DNA of 64,000 nt from Coprinopsis marcescibilis. Taxonomy: Eukaryota > Basidiomycota > Agaricomycetes > Agaricales > Psathyrellaceae. The stretch lies in NCBI GenBank assembly GCA_004369085.1, contig ML210155.1, forward strand, positions 62,001-126,000, in the 5' to 3' direction. A program made the position numbers and the translations under genes. Of the stretch, positions 1 to 10,972 are shown piece by piece. The notes beneath the pieces are model-generated. The model was not told where the DNA came from. It was given only the letters and a program-made list of their open reading frames with translations, and ran no database searches. How positions within the stretch are numbered: the first letter of the stretch is position 1; every line of letters starts with the position of its first letter.

Positions 1-192
1 GACATATTGTGGACCACCATTCAACCCCTGCTCGTCCGACATGTCGCTTTTCAAAGTCTCCAACGAGTCTCGGATGTCAAGAACAGCATCTTCCTGTTTG
101 GTTTGATCCTTGCTTCGACAACTTGGATAGTGTCTTCCGCCCACGAGTGAGCTCCAAGCTGCGGCAACCCGCTTCCACGATGTGTCCGCCAT
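1..192 (-). CDS. 5' end of a second TKL-kinase copy (partial, runs off left edge)
   Basis: The minus strand from the ATG at 192 stays open to the window edge and reads MADTSWKRVAAAWSSLVGG, then ...EDAVLDIRDSLETLKSD.... The kinase gene at 4296-6765 begins MTDTSWKRVGTAWSSLVGG and continues EDAVLDIRASLETLKND, so this is a close paralogue of its first exon. The two differ by substitutions and by a three-codon insertion (SDM) in this copy. The frame is preserved over 64 codons, so it could be a working gene. The kinase domain, if present, lies outside the window, so function cannot be judged. Upstream DNA is duplicated with it. Confidence 0.75.
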   Translation of the reverse strand, partial: MADTSWKRVAAAWSSLVGGRHYPSCRSKDQTKQEDAVLDIRDSLETLKSDMSDEQGLNGGPQYV

Positions 193-418
193 CTTGACTC
201 TTTACTTCGGCAGGCGTGGATAAACAAGCGAGAGTTTAAGTGACGTAGGGATTGACAGAAAGGCGCACCTCCCTGTGGCCTTTTATCTCGTTTCGATTGG
301 CAGTCAGACATGAGCTTCATCATTCGACTCGGACATATTAAGTCCGAGAACGTGGCAACTGCGGTGGCACCGCAGCGGCGACGGATATTTCGACCTTCAC
401 TGCATTTTTTCCACCGAG

Positions 419-672
419 TCAAACCCCAGCCAGAATTCGAGCACCCAGCGCTTAGATCTTACTAGTACTCCCTCGCTTGTAAGGTCTTGAGAGTGGAAAA
501 AAGTCACCGAGTGCATTATTTCTTCAGTTTACACGTACCAATGAGTGAAACCCCAACACAGCCAAAATTCGAGCGCCCAGTGCTTAGATCTTACTAGTAC
601 TCCCTTGCGTGTAAGGTCTGGAGAATGGCAAACAGCCACCGAGTACATTATTTCTTCAGTTTGCATGTACCG
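419..672. repeat. Tandem duplication, period 127 bp
   Basis: Two adjacent units, about 419-545 and 546-672, share AGATCTTACTAGTACTCCCT and ATTATTTCTTCAGTTT in the same order with scattered mismatches. The related stretch of copy B (near 7015-7100) has one unit only, so the duplication probably arose in copy A after the segmental duplication. Confidence 0.8.
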
Positions 673-1251
673 AAGATAATAGATGTTGAGCGGAAGCCGT
701 TATCAATCCCCTGTTATTTCCATATGTCAACTGTCGAGGAGTTTCGATGCAATTACATGCACACCACTTTCCCCAAACTTTCCCAGCAACGGGCGCACCG
801 CACGTCGAGGAACTTCACTCTGAGTCTTCTTCCCACCCTCAGCATCGTTTCTCAGACAGTCTCCCTATAACCGGCGGCTGGCCCCAGGTCGTCAACGGAC
901 CATCATCTTGGGGCCGCTCTGTAGATTGCATAAAGCGAATGACACCTACACTAGTACTGTTCCACAGCAGTGAACACCGCCAGTGGCCCTGAAAGAATTA
1001 CGATGCGACTCATCATTTATTGGATCATTAGGTCGGCTACAACGTGATCGACTATCATCCGTTGCGAAGGTCTGTTGCTTAGGAGACTATCAGCTACGGA
1101 GACTATAAGGTTTCTAGAAACAGGGAAACCCACACTGAGCGAGGAAGGAGTTTAAGGTCGAGAGCTCGTAAGTTGCATTGCGTCAAGTGGAAGCTCTCTA
1201 ATATGTAAAAGATTGACATTGTCTCACCCAAAAGAGAATAAGTAAGAGCGC

Positions 1252-1379
1252 CAGACTCCTAACCACTCACCTCTTGACGCCCAATCTAGTTACCGCCTAT
1301 GGACGTACAAGTTGAAAACTTTCGGAAAATGTTCGGTGAAACTAGATTAGGCGTCCAGCGGTGAGCGGTTAGGAGTCTG
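1252..1379. mobile_element. 128-bp MITE with 40-bp inverted repeats, hAT-like
   Basis: The left end starts CAGACTCCTAACC and the right end finishes GGTTAGGAGTCTG. The inverted repeats run for 40 bp with four mismatches and leave about 48 bp between them. The flanks are TAAGAGCGC (1243-1251) and TAAGAGCAC (1380-1388), an 8-9 bp target-site duplication with one difference. The paralogous stretch near 7722-7740 carries a single TAAGAGCGC and no insert, which fixes the borders. An 8-bp duplication and CAG...CTG ends fit a non-autonomous hAT element. The family assignment is inference. Confidence 0.85.
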
Positions 1380-1599
1380 TAAGAGCACACACTTTCAGCG
1401 CGACAGTGACGTAAAATTTGCGTTTACAAATGACCTTTTCACGCACGTTCAGCACCGCGAAGCCCAAATTGAAACCCTGCATGTAAGATTTCGACAGCAA
1501 CATAGCCCGCCAAATAGTTAATTTTACAGCAAAAGGTTCAGATGCGTAAGAAGCGCAGCTGAGGTATTTTGCGAAAATCCACAAATATAATTATTGGGA

Positions 1600-3442
1600 A
1601 GCCTGGTCTTGTCGCTTCCTCACCGTCTGTCACTCCGGTCAGAATCGAATTTAATTGATGCTTTGGGCGCCAAACCACATGCCCCGGTAGAATGTAAGCT
1701 CCTCCATGGACTCCAAATCAAGCTTCTTGGGATTGCTGAAAATCCGGTGGAGGAGTGGTACCAGCAAGGCGTCCTGTAGATGAAGCTTGACAGCTTTGAG
1801 GCAGATCGGGAGGTCTCCACTCTCGAATTGGAATCTCTGGTGTCTGTGAAAGACACTGACTGCAGGCACAGCTCCTGCAGCTTGGGAAACGTGGACGCCC
1901 CTTAAAGACAGATGTGTGATTGGCAAAGCCTGTCCAAGCAGTAACCAGTTCCGTTTCGTTTAAACGGTACCTTCACGACTCATAATTAAGATGAGACAAT
2001 AATTAAGACAGTCCTTATCTTAATTGTTAAGCTTACCTGTATCCTGCGATGTCTTAACCACATTAAGATAGCATTAAGATAGATGCCCAGGATCGTGGGC
2101 TCTTAATCTGGGTTTAAGACGCGGGGGATAATCTTTAAGATAATCCCCTACCGGCGTTACAAGAATAACTTAAATTTCACTCGACAGACTTAAACTTTCA
2201 AGTTGGGTGATGTGTCGCTACTAATTAAGATTATCTTAATGTGGTGTCGGTAGGGACACCGCACTCACTGCGCCCCGTCGTGTTCAAGAGGCGGGAGGCG
2301 GCTGATGCTCTTTCCGTCTCTCCCATTCACACCTCCCCTGGAGAAAGGTGAGGGAGAAGAGAGAAAGAGATGGAGGCATACCGAAGAGGGGCTGCAGCTT
2401 ATGTACCCAGGGCATGTTTGTCAACCAAACATCCACGTTGATATGATGGCTGGTGGGTCACGGGTGTGTGGGGAAATCAAACAAAGTCCTGGGGTATATA
2501 AGCAATGCACCATGCGACCAGGACGACTCTGCATCTCTCCCACCTTCTCTCACCTTCTCCTATAACGGAGAATGCGTGAGAAGGACTTGGGGAGATAACT
2601 TTGAGAACTGCGAACTATCAGCCTGATCAAGACAGTCAGTTAAGCAGTGAGCTATCGTCTTATTAATTGATGGTCTTAATCGGAGTAGGTAGCTACCAGT
2701 CTTATTCACTATAAATAGTCTCTGGAATAAGATTAAGATCCCAAATTTTGACGTCTTTAAGATGCCAGTGTGTCTTAATTCAAACGGCAGAATTAAGACG
2801 AACCGGGTCAGTCTTGATGGGCGCCTATTTGTTGTCTTAATATCCCCCTCGAGAGCACAGTGAGTTAAGACAGTCGTAATTACATGCACGTCAGAATTAA
2901 TACTAAGATCATCTTAAAGATGATCTTAATCTTAATTGTGACTTCTGAGGGTACCGTTTAAACGAAACGGAATGTACTTGATGTCCAAGTTGGCCAACTT
3001 TCGATCGAAGGGGAAAAGTGGACGGGGATAGCTAACCATTGGCGTGATGGGCCAGGAGCATTGATTTCTAGTCGTTTGGGGTTTTTAATCTGCGCGTAGA
3101 TCAGAGGAAGCGGCCTGCGGCATGCGTCGAACAACCGTTTCTGAATTTCACTGTTATCGTAATCCGGATACGGATCCGAACCGTCGCCAACCACCAGGGT
3201 CTGGATGCACGACGCCAGATGTGGAAATGTTTCGAAAGTTTTCAGTAGGCGTTCTATAGGAGAAAGAGGATCTCCTCCAAGGTTATGTACTGAAAGACGG
3301 TACGTGGTGAACAGCATCTTTCGACAGGTGTGGCGAAATCGGCGGCATGTTAATGAGGCCATTAATAAGTCGCTCTGCCGTTCGTCAAATCCCCGATAGC
3401 GAGGTCGAGGATTTCAGGTGGAAGGATGACAGGGTGATCCAT
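1600..3442 (-). pseudogene. F-box-like gene, broken by frameshift and transposon insertion
   Basis: The start at 3442 reads MDHPVILPPEILDLAI, the F-box-like opening seen in the genes at 9553 and 11229. The frame breaks near 3365, where one base is missing relative to the paralogue. It then continues (3362 to about 2973) with LTCRRF, LFTTYRLS, DPLSPIERLLKTFET, LFDACRRPL and KRLEINAP, all shared with the 11229 gene. A 1,024-bp element (1949-2972) interrupts it exactly before the block encoding LPITHLSLRGVH. The 3' part (1930 to about 1650) keeps FSNPKKLDLESMEEL but is truncated: the last third of the paralogue is missing. These lesions make it non-functional. Confidence 0.88.
1949..2972. mobile_element. 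1,024-bp non-autonomous TIR element rich in TTAAGA motifs
   Basis: The 23-bp perfect terminal inverted repeats (1949-1971 and 2950-2972) begin TTCCGTTTCGTTTAAACGG and match imperfectly for about 20 bp more. Inside both ends lie dense TTAAGA/TCTTAA motifs in both orientations, about 11 in 1980-2245 and about 10 in 2660-2940. The GC-richer core (2250-2600) has none. The core holds a TATA-like TATATAAG (2495) and a hairpin ATGTTTG-TCAAC-CAAACAT (near 2415). No transposase reading frame is present, so it would need one in trans. I could not define a clean target-site duplication. Superfamily is unknown; clustered subterminal motifs suggest transposase binding sites, as in KDZ, CACTA or hAT elements. 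Confidence 0.85.
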
Positions 3443-4295
3443 TGTGTTCGCAGGCACAAGAGATCGGAGAATATTAGTTCAAGTTGGTTGCAGGCAAGTT
3501 CATCGATTACTATGACACGTACGATTTGAATCGGAGATTTCCACCGGTATTCGAATTTGGGTTATAAGTCGCAGGATTACAGCTCGCAGGTTTCAAGGAA
3601 GATGGCCGGGACCCGGGGGGCCAAGGCAAAGTCTTCTTAGGAACACATTTAACCTGGCCAGCTCGAGAGTGGAAGATCCCTTGAAAGGTATTGTTTAAAG
3701 CAATAGCCAAACCAGCGTTCCATTGCAAGGAAATACTAAAAATACAGGAAAGAGATACTAGAAATACAACAGTGGAAGGGAATGGTACGGACGCTTCTAC
3801 CAGCCTAATAAAAATTAAACAAAAATGTCTGACGTAAGGGATACTAAAAATACAGGAAACAGATACTAGAAAGGCTACAGTGGTGGTGAATATTATGAAA
3901 ATGAATATTATGGAAATAAATATTATGTTGCCGAAGCTCAATGGTGTGATGACCTGAAAGTGAGAGTGAGACCGAACAAGAAAATGAAAAACATGAAGCC
4001 TGCCGCGCCAGCTCAAACACCCTCATTTCCATCCCTCCCCTCCCCCTCCACCACTCTCTCTGCCCCATGTCGCTGCCTTCTTCCATTTGCCCTTCGGCTG
4101 ACCCCCGTCTCTTGCCTGAATGCTTTCTTCTGCGTCCCCCCTTCTCCTCTTCTACACCCTCAAGCAACATATTTTACTCTAAGCGTGTGTTAGACGTAGC
4201 ACAGGAATGGGGCAGCGTGTAAACCTCGGATGAAGAACTCCAGGGCAATGCACTACTACCAGCTCCCAGCCGCTCACCCACCTTCCCATGGCGTT
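3443..4295. other. Gene-free stretch with short direct repeats
   Basis: No convincing gene. Two copies of a 45-bp unit built on GATACTAAAAATACAGGAAA lie near 3729-3775 and 3838-3882. Three units of the type AATATTATGAAAATG follow at about 3888-3926. The right part (4015-4150) is pyrimidine-rich. It lies downstream of the kinase 3' end. Confidence 0.5.
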
Positions 4296-6765
4296 CTAAC
4301 TAAGGCAAGCACCAGTAGATTGAAGCAGCCCAGTCAGGTACTCCATCATCTCTTCATCCACATGCACCCCCGGCACTGTGCTCCTAAATTGTAAAGCCTC
4401 CAGCTCCAACCCCCGCCACAAATCTCCATTACACATATCTGAACCCGGTGGCATTCCATTGCCACTGACTCGAAGGAAGGGGTCTCTAGCCAGCAGCTCA
4501 GCAGCCGTTGGCCTTTTTGCTGGCTCGCGTAGCCAGCAGGTTTGCATTATGGGCCAAACCAGATCAAGAATCGCCTCCGAGCCCGTGTTCACTGAGCTCG
4601 AGTTGGACTTGGGGGACGTGCTGATACTGTCTGATGCGGACGGGCTTGGACGCGAAGGTGTACGCCCACCCATAACCTTGAGACAAACAGTGGCGTCGCG
4701 TGGATACTCGTAGAACGGTACCTTGCCAGTGAGCACCTACGCAGAAGAGAAGACGGGTTAACATTCAACTGGTTCAAGATTGAACATGTAACATCCAAAC
4801 CATGAAAATTCGAATCAAGTTCCTACCAGTCGGTACTGGTACCTCTGGTGGTGACCGCCAGTAATATCGAACAAAGGAAGAAACAGAAACCCACCTCATA
4901 ACAAATCCCACCAAACGAATACATATCCGACTCCTTGCTCGCTTCGATGTGCGATTCGGATTCAGGATCCAGCAGCTCCGGGGCTTGCCATCTTGGTGTA
5001 CCTCCTTGCTGGGTCGTGCTGCAGGTGAAGGCGTACGAGAGGGCTTTGGAGTCAATTATCCGCGATAGGCCAAAGTCTGCGAGACATGCCCTGCTTGAGG
5101 GGGTGATCAAGATGTTATCCTTGAAGAAAAGGCAGAGTAAGCTACGGCACTTATTGAATCAACAAAACGAGTCCGAACTTGCCCCTTTCAGATCTGAATG
5201 CACGATTCCTTCGCTGTGAAGATATTCGATCCCACGCAGGACGTCCGTCATCTATGTACATGTCCAGGTCAAGTTTAGGGACACCGCAGATTTGACTTAA
5301 AGTTTGATACCACTCACCAACAGTAGCAGATTCGCTTCTGGATGCTCGCAGACATACTCCCTCACATTCCCGTTCTCCATCCAAGGAGAAACAAAGCACA
5401 GACGCCCGTCATTTTCATACGGCTGTAAGATCCCGTAGAATGGCAGCAGATTCTCATGGGAGAGCTGGCTCCAGATGAGCGTTTCACGATAAAACACCTG
5501 TCATCCGTCAGGGTAGAAGTTGATAATAAGTCACGCTGCTTCATGAGATACCTTACTATACATACCTTCAAGATCCGATCAACGTCCTTGTGCTGATACA
5601 CCTTCAGCACCTTCATCGCCACAGCCCTACCCAAAAACCGACCCTTGAACACCTCAGAAAAATGCCCAGCAGCACGCGGATACTCTTCCCGAGCAACATC
5701 CTCCCGCGATAACACCAAACATCTCGGCAACAAGCCCATCTTCTTCGAAAGGCGCATCATTGCATGCAACAATGCTGTCCTATCCCCTTCTTCTCCCAAA
5801 ACGCCCTTGTCTAACGCCTGTAATATCAAAACAAAACCATGATCAGAATCAGAAGTACATCAAAAGTTGAACTTGTCAGGTCCGAAAAGGAAGGAGGGCA
5901 GAGTAAATAATAAGCGCCCACTCACATTTTGCAGCAAATCTAAAACCATCTGCGCGTCTTCCGGGCTAATGCGTAGCAGCGCCTGATAGCTCGCCTTTTG
6001 AGAAACTACATCTTGGATTATCCTAACCAAGTGTACGAGATTTAAGTTTGCTCGGACCGACTCCGAGTCATCGATGTTCGAACGCTTGTTGGCCAGCCGA
6101 GTGCCAACTGGAGGCGGGGAGGGAAGGTTGACCGCCGAGGCATTTGCTGAATAAGGAGGCAAAGGCCTAGGCAATGGAGGCGACGGTGTGTTACCACCCA
6201 GAGAATAGTCGCAGGACCCTCTGGGTGTTGGACTCCGAGACGACTCCGCGCTCGAAGTCGTCCATGGCCACTCCGCACTTGAATGTCTGCGCACGGAAGG
6301 GCTGGGCCGAAAAGGCAACAAGCCCTTCGTGGTCTGGAAGGTTTCAAACTTCAAGTTTGACGTTGGCGTGAACATTTCTGATTGCAGTGATGCATATACG
6401 TCGTTGACAGGCGGTCGCCTACGAGGCTTTGAGATCGTTGCGTTGACTGAGTTATTGGTCGCTGACTCGGAGGCGGGCCCGTGCGGTGGTATTGTCGCTG
6501 TCCCGGTAGAAGTGGAGTCGTATTTTGAGGTGGTTCTTGATACTGGCGTCAGCGGTGCTTCGCGGTCGTCCAACTCGAGGGAGGGGAGGTCATATCGTGG
6601 ATCACTGTTCAACCCCTGCTCGTCATTTTTCAAAGTCTCCAACGAGGCTCGAATGTCAAGAACAGCATCCTCCTGTTTGGCCTGATTCTTGGTTCGCGGA
6701 GAGTGTCTTCCGCCCACGAGTGAGCTCCAAGCTGTGCCGACCCGCTTCCACGATGTGTCCGTCAT
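4296..6765 (-). CDS. TKL-type protein kinase, 668 aa, six exons
   Basis: Exons: 6765-5926, 5817-5566, 5497-5318, 5251-5183, 5119-4895, 4736-4296; the joined frame is open. Residues 1-280 are Ser/Pro/Thr-rich and probably disordered. The kinase domain (about 325-600) has the Gly loop GHFSEVFKG (331), the ATP lysine in VAMK (349), the catalytic loop VHSDLKGDN (Asp 444), the metal-binding LADFGL (462) and the activation segment end GGTPRWQAPEL. Ser replaces Arg in the HRD motif, as is usual in the expanded TKL kinases of mushroom fungi, so it is a non-RD kinase. Intron 4 (5182-5120) starts with GC (GCAAGT) instead of GT; using it gives the expected DLKG-DNILI. Substrate unknown. A partial copy lies at 1-192. 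Confidence 0.9.
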
Positions 6766-7906
6766 CTTGACTATTTACTTCAGCAGGCTTTGATAGTAAA
6801 GCGAGAGTGGAAAGTGAGATTGAGATTGACAAACTGCGTCCCTGCTGGGCCCTTTTTATATCTTTGTAACAATATTTACCAGAGATCTACATCGGAGCCA
6901 GTAGTCGACAAGTGTTTCAACTGCGCGTCCAAGTTATTTAAATCCGAGATCGTTGGGAACTGGGCGCCGCTGGCTTTGGGACTGGTCGTCCTTCACACTG
7001 CATCTGAAATAGCTGACACAGGTACAATCAAGCGCCCAGAGAAGGGCTGGAGAAGGACAGACAGCCACCGATAAAATTACTTCTCCGGTCTGCACCAAAG
7101 ACGATTGACGTTGAGCTGAAGCAGTTACTACTGATGGCCTTTGATGGCCTGCTGTCTGCATCAGGAGAAACGAGTCAGCGGCATAACGGTGGCTGACGGA
7201 TCATAAACCCTTATCCACGGTATCAAGCCTTGCTGACCTTAGAACATTGATGTGTGATGTTGATGTTATACACAACTTTCAATGTGTTTTGATATTATTG
7301 CACACCACTCAGGTAAGGCCAAGCAACGGGCCCACAGCACGTCGAGGAGCGTCATTGTGAGTCATCCCCAACCCTACACTCCCTCTTCATCCCAATATCT
7401 GCGTCGAGCCCCAGACAATGTCTCCTTATACTCAGGCGCCTGGCCTCAGGTCGCCAACAGACCATAGTCCCTGCTCTTTCTGTAGATTGCATAAAGCGAA
7501 TGATACCTACAATGGTATCGACCACTATTCCCACAGCAGTGAGTACCGCTAGAACCGGAAACTAGCAGGTCTGAAACAATTCCGATGATGCAGTAATGAA
7601 ACAGGGAAAACCACACTGAGCGAGGAAGGAGTCGACATCTCGTAAGATGCATTACATCAAGTGGAAGCTCTCTAATATGTGAGGGTTGAGGTTGACATTG
7701 TTTCACCCAAATGAGAAAAAGGTAAGAGCGCACGATTTCAGTCGGCAACAGTGATGGAAAATTCGCGTTTACAAATGACCTTCTTACGCACGCTCACCAC
7801 CGCGAAGCCCAAATATACAGACTTTATGCAAAGTGCTGTAAACCCTGCATGTAAGGTTCAGAAAGCAACATAGCCCGCCAAATAGTTGATTTTACAGCAA
7901 AAGGTT
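6590..7906. repeat. Segmental duplication, copy B
   Basis: Counterpart of 1-1538: the kinase 5' end plus about 1.14 kb upstream. It lacks the 127-bp tandem duplication and the MITE of copy A, so it shows the pre-insertion state. It stops about 65 bp before the Derlin stop codon. The stretch 6766-7971 holds no recognisable gene and must contain the kinase promoter. Confidence 0.82.
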
Positions 7907-7971
7907 ACATACAAGAAGATTTCAGTTCCCAAAAACAGAGAAGGAAGCCGGCATGATTCGCAGGTCACACT

Positions 7972-9051
7972 TCAGGTCCCGAGCTTCTGACCTGAGCCCC
8001 AGGAGTGTCCTGATCCTCGCGAGCTTGTCTCTCTAACATTACGCGGGGGTACGACTTGGATTCCAGATGCACGCAATGCGGCAGCAGCCCCGCTATCGTC
8101 TTCCCTGACGCCACGGCCACCTCCGGTCGAGCCAGAGGGACCACCTGCGGGTCCCCCACGATCCCTGAAGAAGTCCAGGACGAACCGTGGAGGCCTGGCC
8201 CATGTAGAGAGGGCACCGCCACCTCCAAGCCTTCCTCCACCCCAGATGCCCCACCACCATCCGTGTCCTATGATGAGACCTGCAACGCTTTCTGCTGCTG
8301 CGCGTGGCCCGCCCATGAGGAGGTCCATTCCCACCATGAAGTAGGGGAAGAACGCGACCGGCACTGGGAGAACACCCATGATCATCGTTTGGCTGCCCGG
8401 AGGTGCGAATTGGGAGGAGAGGTAGGTGAGTGTTGCAAGGAGGGGGTGAAGGAACGCGAAAGAGCCCAATGGGCGAGTCGAGATCTGGAAACAGAAAACG
8501 ACATTGAGATGAGGGTATGATACACCGAACTCCACTGTAGCTCACCACGAGAGCAACGGCAGATAGGAAGAGGTGCCACGCGTATTCTCCTGAACGCGAT
8601 TCATATACTCCGGTTTCAAGCTGGTTTGATGTTCGGCTATGGTAGGCAAGGGTCACGAACTTCAGGTTTGTGGCTCTTTGTCGTTGTCTACCAGATTGAC
8701 TTACTAGAGCATTGCTACCTCGAAAATGAAGTTGATTCCAGGACCTTGAAGCAGGTAAGCCCACTGATTTGAAGCATGTTAGAACTGGAAAGTTGACACT
8801 CACTTCCAAGGAAAAAACTCGTGTACAGTCTCCACAGCTACATTTATGAATGCAATATGTCAACCCTTGCGTTCCGAAAGAAATCGCATTGAACTCACCT
8901 GGAACTTCCTCGTGATGATTGACCAGACGAATAACAGTTGATATGGGCTCAACAAGTTCAGCAAGACTGGTATCGTCAGGCCGACTGTCGAGACCGACAT
9001 GAATCTCGTCACTGGCGGGATCTTCCTTAGCTCTGCCACAAGTTGGTCCAT
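7972..9051 (-). CDS. DER1: Derlin (DER1-family ER-associated degradation protein), 276 aa
   Basis: Exons: 9051-8899, 8837-8804, 8744-8705, 8636-8546, 8484-7972; phases join cleanly. The protein opens with ELRKIPPVTRFMS and LLNLLSPYQLLFVW, then LWRLYTSFFLG, INFIFEVAMLYRTSNQLE and the late Derlin signature MGGPRAAAESVAGLIIGHGWWWG. Several hydrophobic segments fit a multi-pass ER membrane protein of the rhomboid pseudoprotease superfamily. Derlins help retrotranslocate misfolded ER proteins for proteasomal degradation. The C-terminal 80 residues are Gly/Arg/Ser-rich and probably cytosolic. Exons 2 and 3 are only 34 and 40 nt. The 5' end faces the F-box-like gene at 9553. Confidence 0.92.
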
Positions 9052-9552
9052 GGCTGCAAGTTGATTCTCGTGTCGTTCAAGATTCGTCTCAGGCTGCTAC
9101 GTCTTGCTTTATTCGTGTCAAAAGAAACCTCGGCGCCGTTCCCCGGTGTTATCTGAGTGTGTCTTCGACTTTTCGCGACCAGGATGTCCAAAGTAAATGG
9201 GACGGAGATATTGAAAGAGATGACGAAGGCCACCCTTTGACTGACGTGGACTCAGATGACCCCTAATCCAACGATGACTAATGTAGAATGATGGCGGTAA
9301 GCCCGACGTTTGTCGGTGTGACCTGATAGTATCCAGACCAAATCCAGACATCTCCGCTCGAATGGTACTTACTGTGATGCAGTTGCTTACCGTTTTCATT
9401 CACTTTCAAACATTCCCCAACTCGTTCAGCTGTCAGCTACCTCCGACTAAAGCAACTACTGGGCTCTGGAGGTAAGCTAGATTTGGATGATAACGTTTTC
9501 TTTAACAAAGGATCTATTGAGAACAGAGACCACACACTGAGCACTCGCCAAC
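9052..9552. promoter_or_regulatory. Divergent intergenic region between Derlin and F-box-like gene
   Basis: About 500 bp between two divergent start codons, so it must hold both promoters. I see no strong TATA box and no conserved gene. Confidence 0.45.
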
Positions 9553-10972
9553 ATGGAGTCATCTCCCACAATTCCAGCAGAAATTCTCGACATTATCCTC
9601 ATATCCTTACGGGAAGATAGACACACGCTTGCTGTGGCTTCAACTGTTTGCCGCAGATTTGGCCATCTTTGCCAGAAACTGTTGTTCAGCAGGTATAGGC
9701 TCGCCGACCGAGGGACACGATCCAGCGCTGCAGGCGATATTCAAGGACATTATCACGTTCCAGCCCATCGACGCTTACTGAAGACGTTGGAATCCTCTCC
9801 CCATCTCGGCCCATATGTCATGTCCCTGTCAATAGGAAAGATCTTCGATAGTCAAGGGCGTGCCATTATGTCCCACGATTTTCGTCGCGCCCTCGCTTTG
9901 ACCTACCCCAGACTTCCAAATCTGCGGCGGCTTGAAATCAACGCCCCGAAACGCGGATACGACTGGGATGATCTCCCGCTACGTGTGCCAGTCGGCCAGA
10001 CCAACCTGGTCTCTGCGATCACCCACTTGACGCTGAGGAACATCCATGACGTTCCCATCGGATTCTCCAAGATATTTCCTGGCCTAGAGGAATTGTGTCT
10101 CGAACAAGTGTCGTTCGTTGGCAACGAGTGGGTTATGGACATTCAAGACCAAGTTGAACCAACGATATCTCTGATGCACCTTCGGCTTGCCATTGACCAT
10201 TTGTTCGTACCATGGATTTTCTCCGTTTCCTCCGGCATTTCCGTACAGAACCTGGAGGAGCTATCCATCAGAAACAACTTCCAATCTAGCATTGTTCTTA
10301 ACTTTATCTTTGTCCAGATAATGCAAGAAAAAAACAAGTCGCTTTGGGGGACGTTGGAGTCACTTGAGCTGAGCGATGTCGGTCCGTCGTCCTTAGCAAT
10401 GGCACGTAACACGCAGATGGTTGACAACTTTACTTCGACAGGGCTAGGGCAATCTCACCCACAAATGAATGTCCCTGAAACTGAAGTCGATTTGAGCAAG
10501 TTGACTAAACTCCGGAACTTCCGAATTAATGCGTCAAGATTGCTATCCGACACAATCCCTGGGTCCGCAGAGCGCCGAATTCAATGGCTCACAGGCTGGC
10601 TTGAGGGCTTAAAGGCCTGCAAGCACCTCCAGTACTTTGTTTGCTGCTTTGCCGAGCTGGAATTGATGGAGGACAGGCCGTATACAATCTTCAAGACCGA
10701 TCACGCCCCTGTGTTGGAGGAGTTTTTACTAGAATTTCAAGAAAGCCTGCAAATCTGCATCAAAATCTCTGTGCCCGAGAGGCACAAGACCCATCGCGAG
10801 AACGTCTTCATTGAGAAATACGCCGACATGTTCCCTCGACTAAGGTTGTTAGACCGGTTCGAAATCAACATCTGCTATTGTAAGTCCCATTTCAATTTCC
10901 AAACCGCAGAGTTGTAACTGAACTCTTTGGTTAGCCACAGATTTTGCCTTTCCATCCTATTATGAGACGTAA
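9553..10972 (+). CDS. F-box-like protein, 454 aa, two exons
   Basis: Exons 9553-10879 and 10935-10972. The N-terminus, MESSPTIPAEILDIIL, followed by a Cys-Arg-Arg block (VCRRFGHLCQKLLFSRYRL), is the F-box-like motif of basidiomycete families. Such motifs usually bind Skp1 in SCF ubiquitin ligases. The rest is an irregular Leu-rich array with blocks RRLEINAP, ITHLTLRNIH, LEELCLEQVSF and WLTGWLEGLKACKHLQ. The last intron joins ...EINICY to a short tail ending FPSYYET. The neighbour at 11229 has the same tail intron and ends FPSYYDR, which supports the splice. Its target is unknown. Confidence 0.8.

Larger units (their letters stand above)
1..1538. repeat. Segmental duplication, copy A (kinase 5' end plus upstream DNA)
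   Basis: Sequence in 1-1538 matches 6590-7906 in the same order and orientation. Shared blocks include the kinase first exon; the phrase GGAAGCTCTCTAATATGT (near 1187 and 7663); GCGTTTACAAATGACCTT (near 1420 and 7768); and TTTTACAGCAAAAGGTT (near 1522 and 7890). Identity drops between blocks. Copy A differs by a 127-bp tandem duplication (419-672) and a 128-bp insertion (1252-1379). The left end lies outside the window. Confidence 0.85.

Noticed and set aside
3510..4170. Overlapping minus-strand open frames of 168 and 108 codons
   Set aside because: They lie over direct repeats and pyrimidine runs, have Phe/Ile-rich composition typical of read-through AT DNA, and show no family motif.
7972..8535. 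Gly-rich Derlin tail on the plus strand as a separate gene (8056-8520)
   Set aside because: It is the antisense shadow of the Derlin last exon, whose protein motifs are unmistakable on the minus strand.
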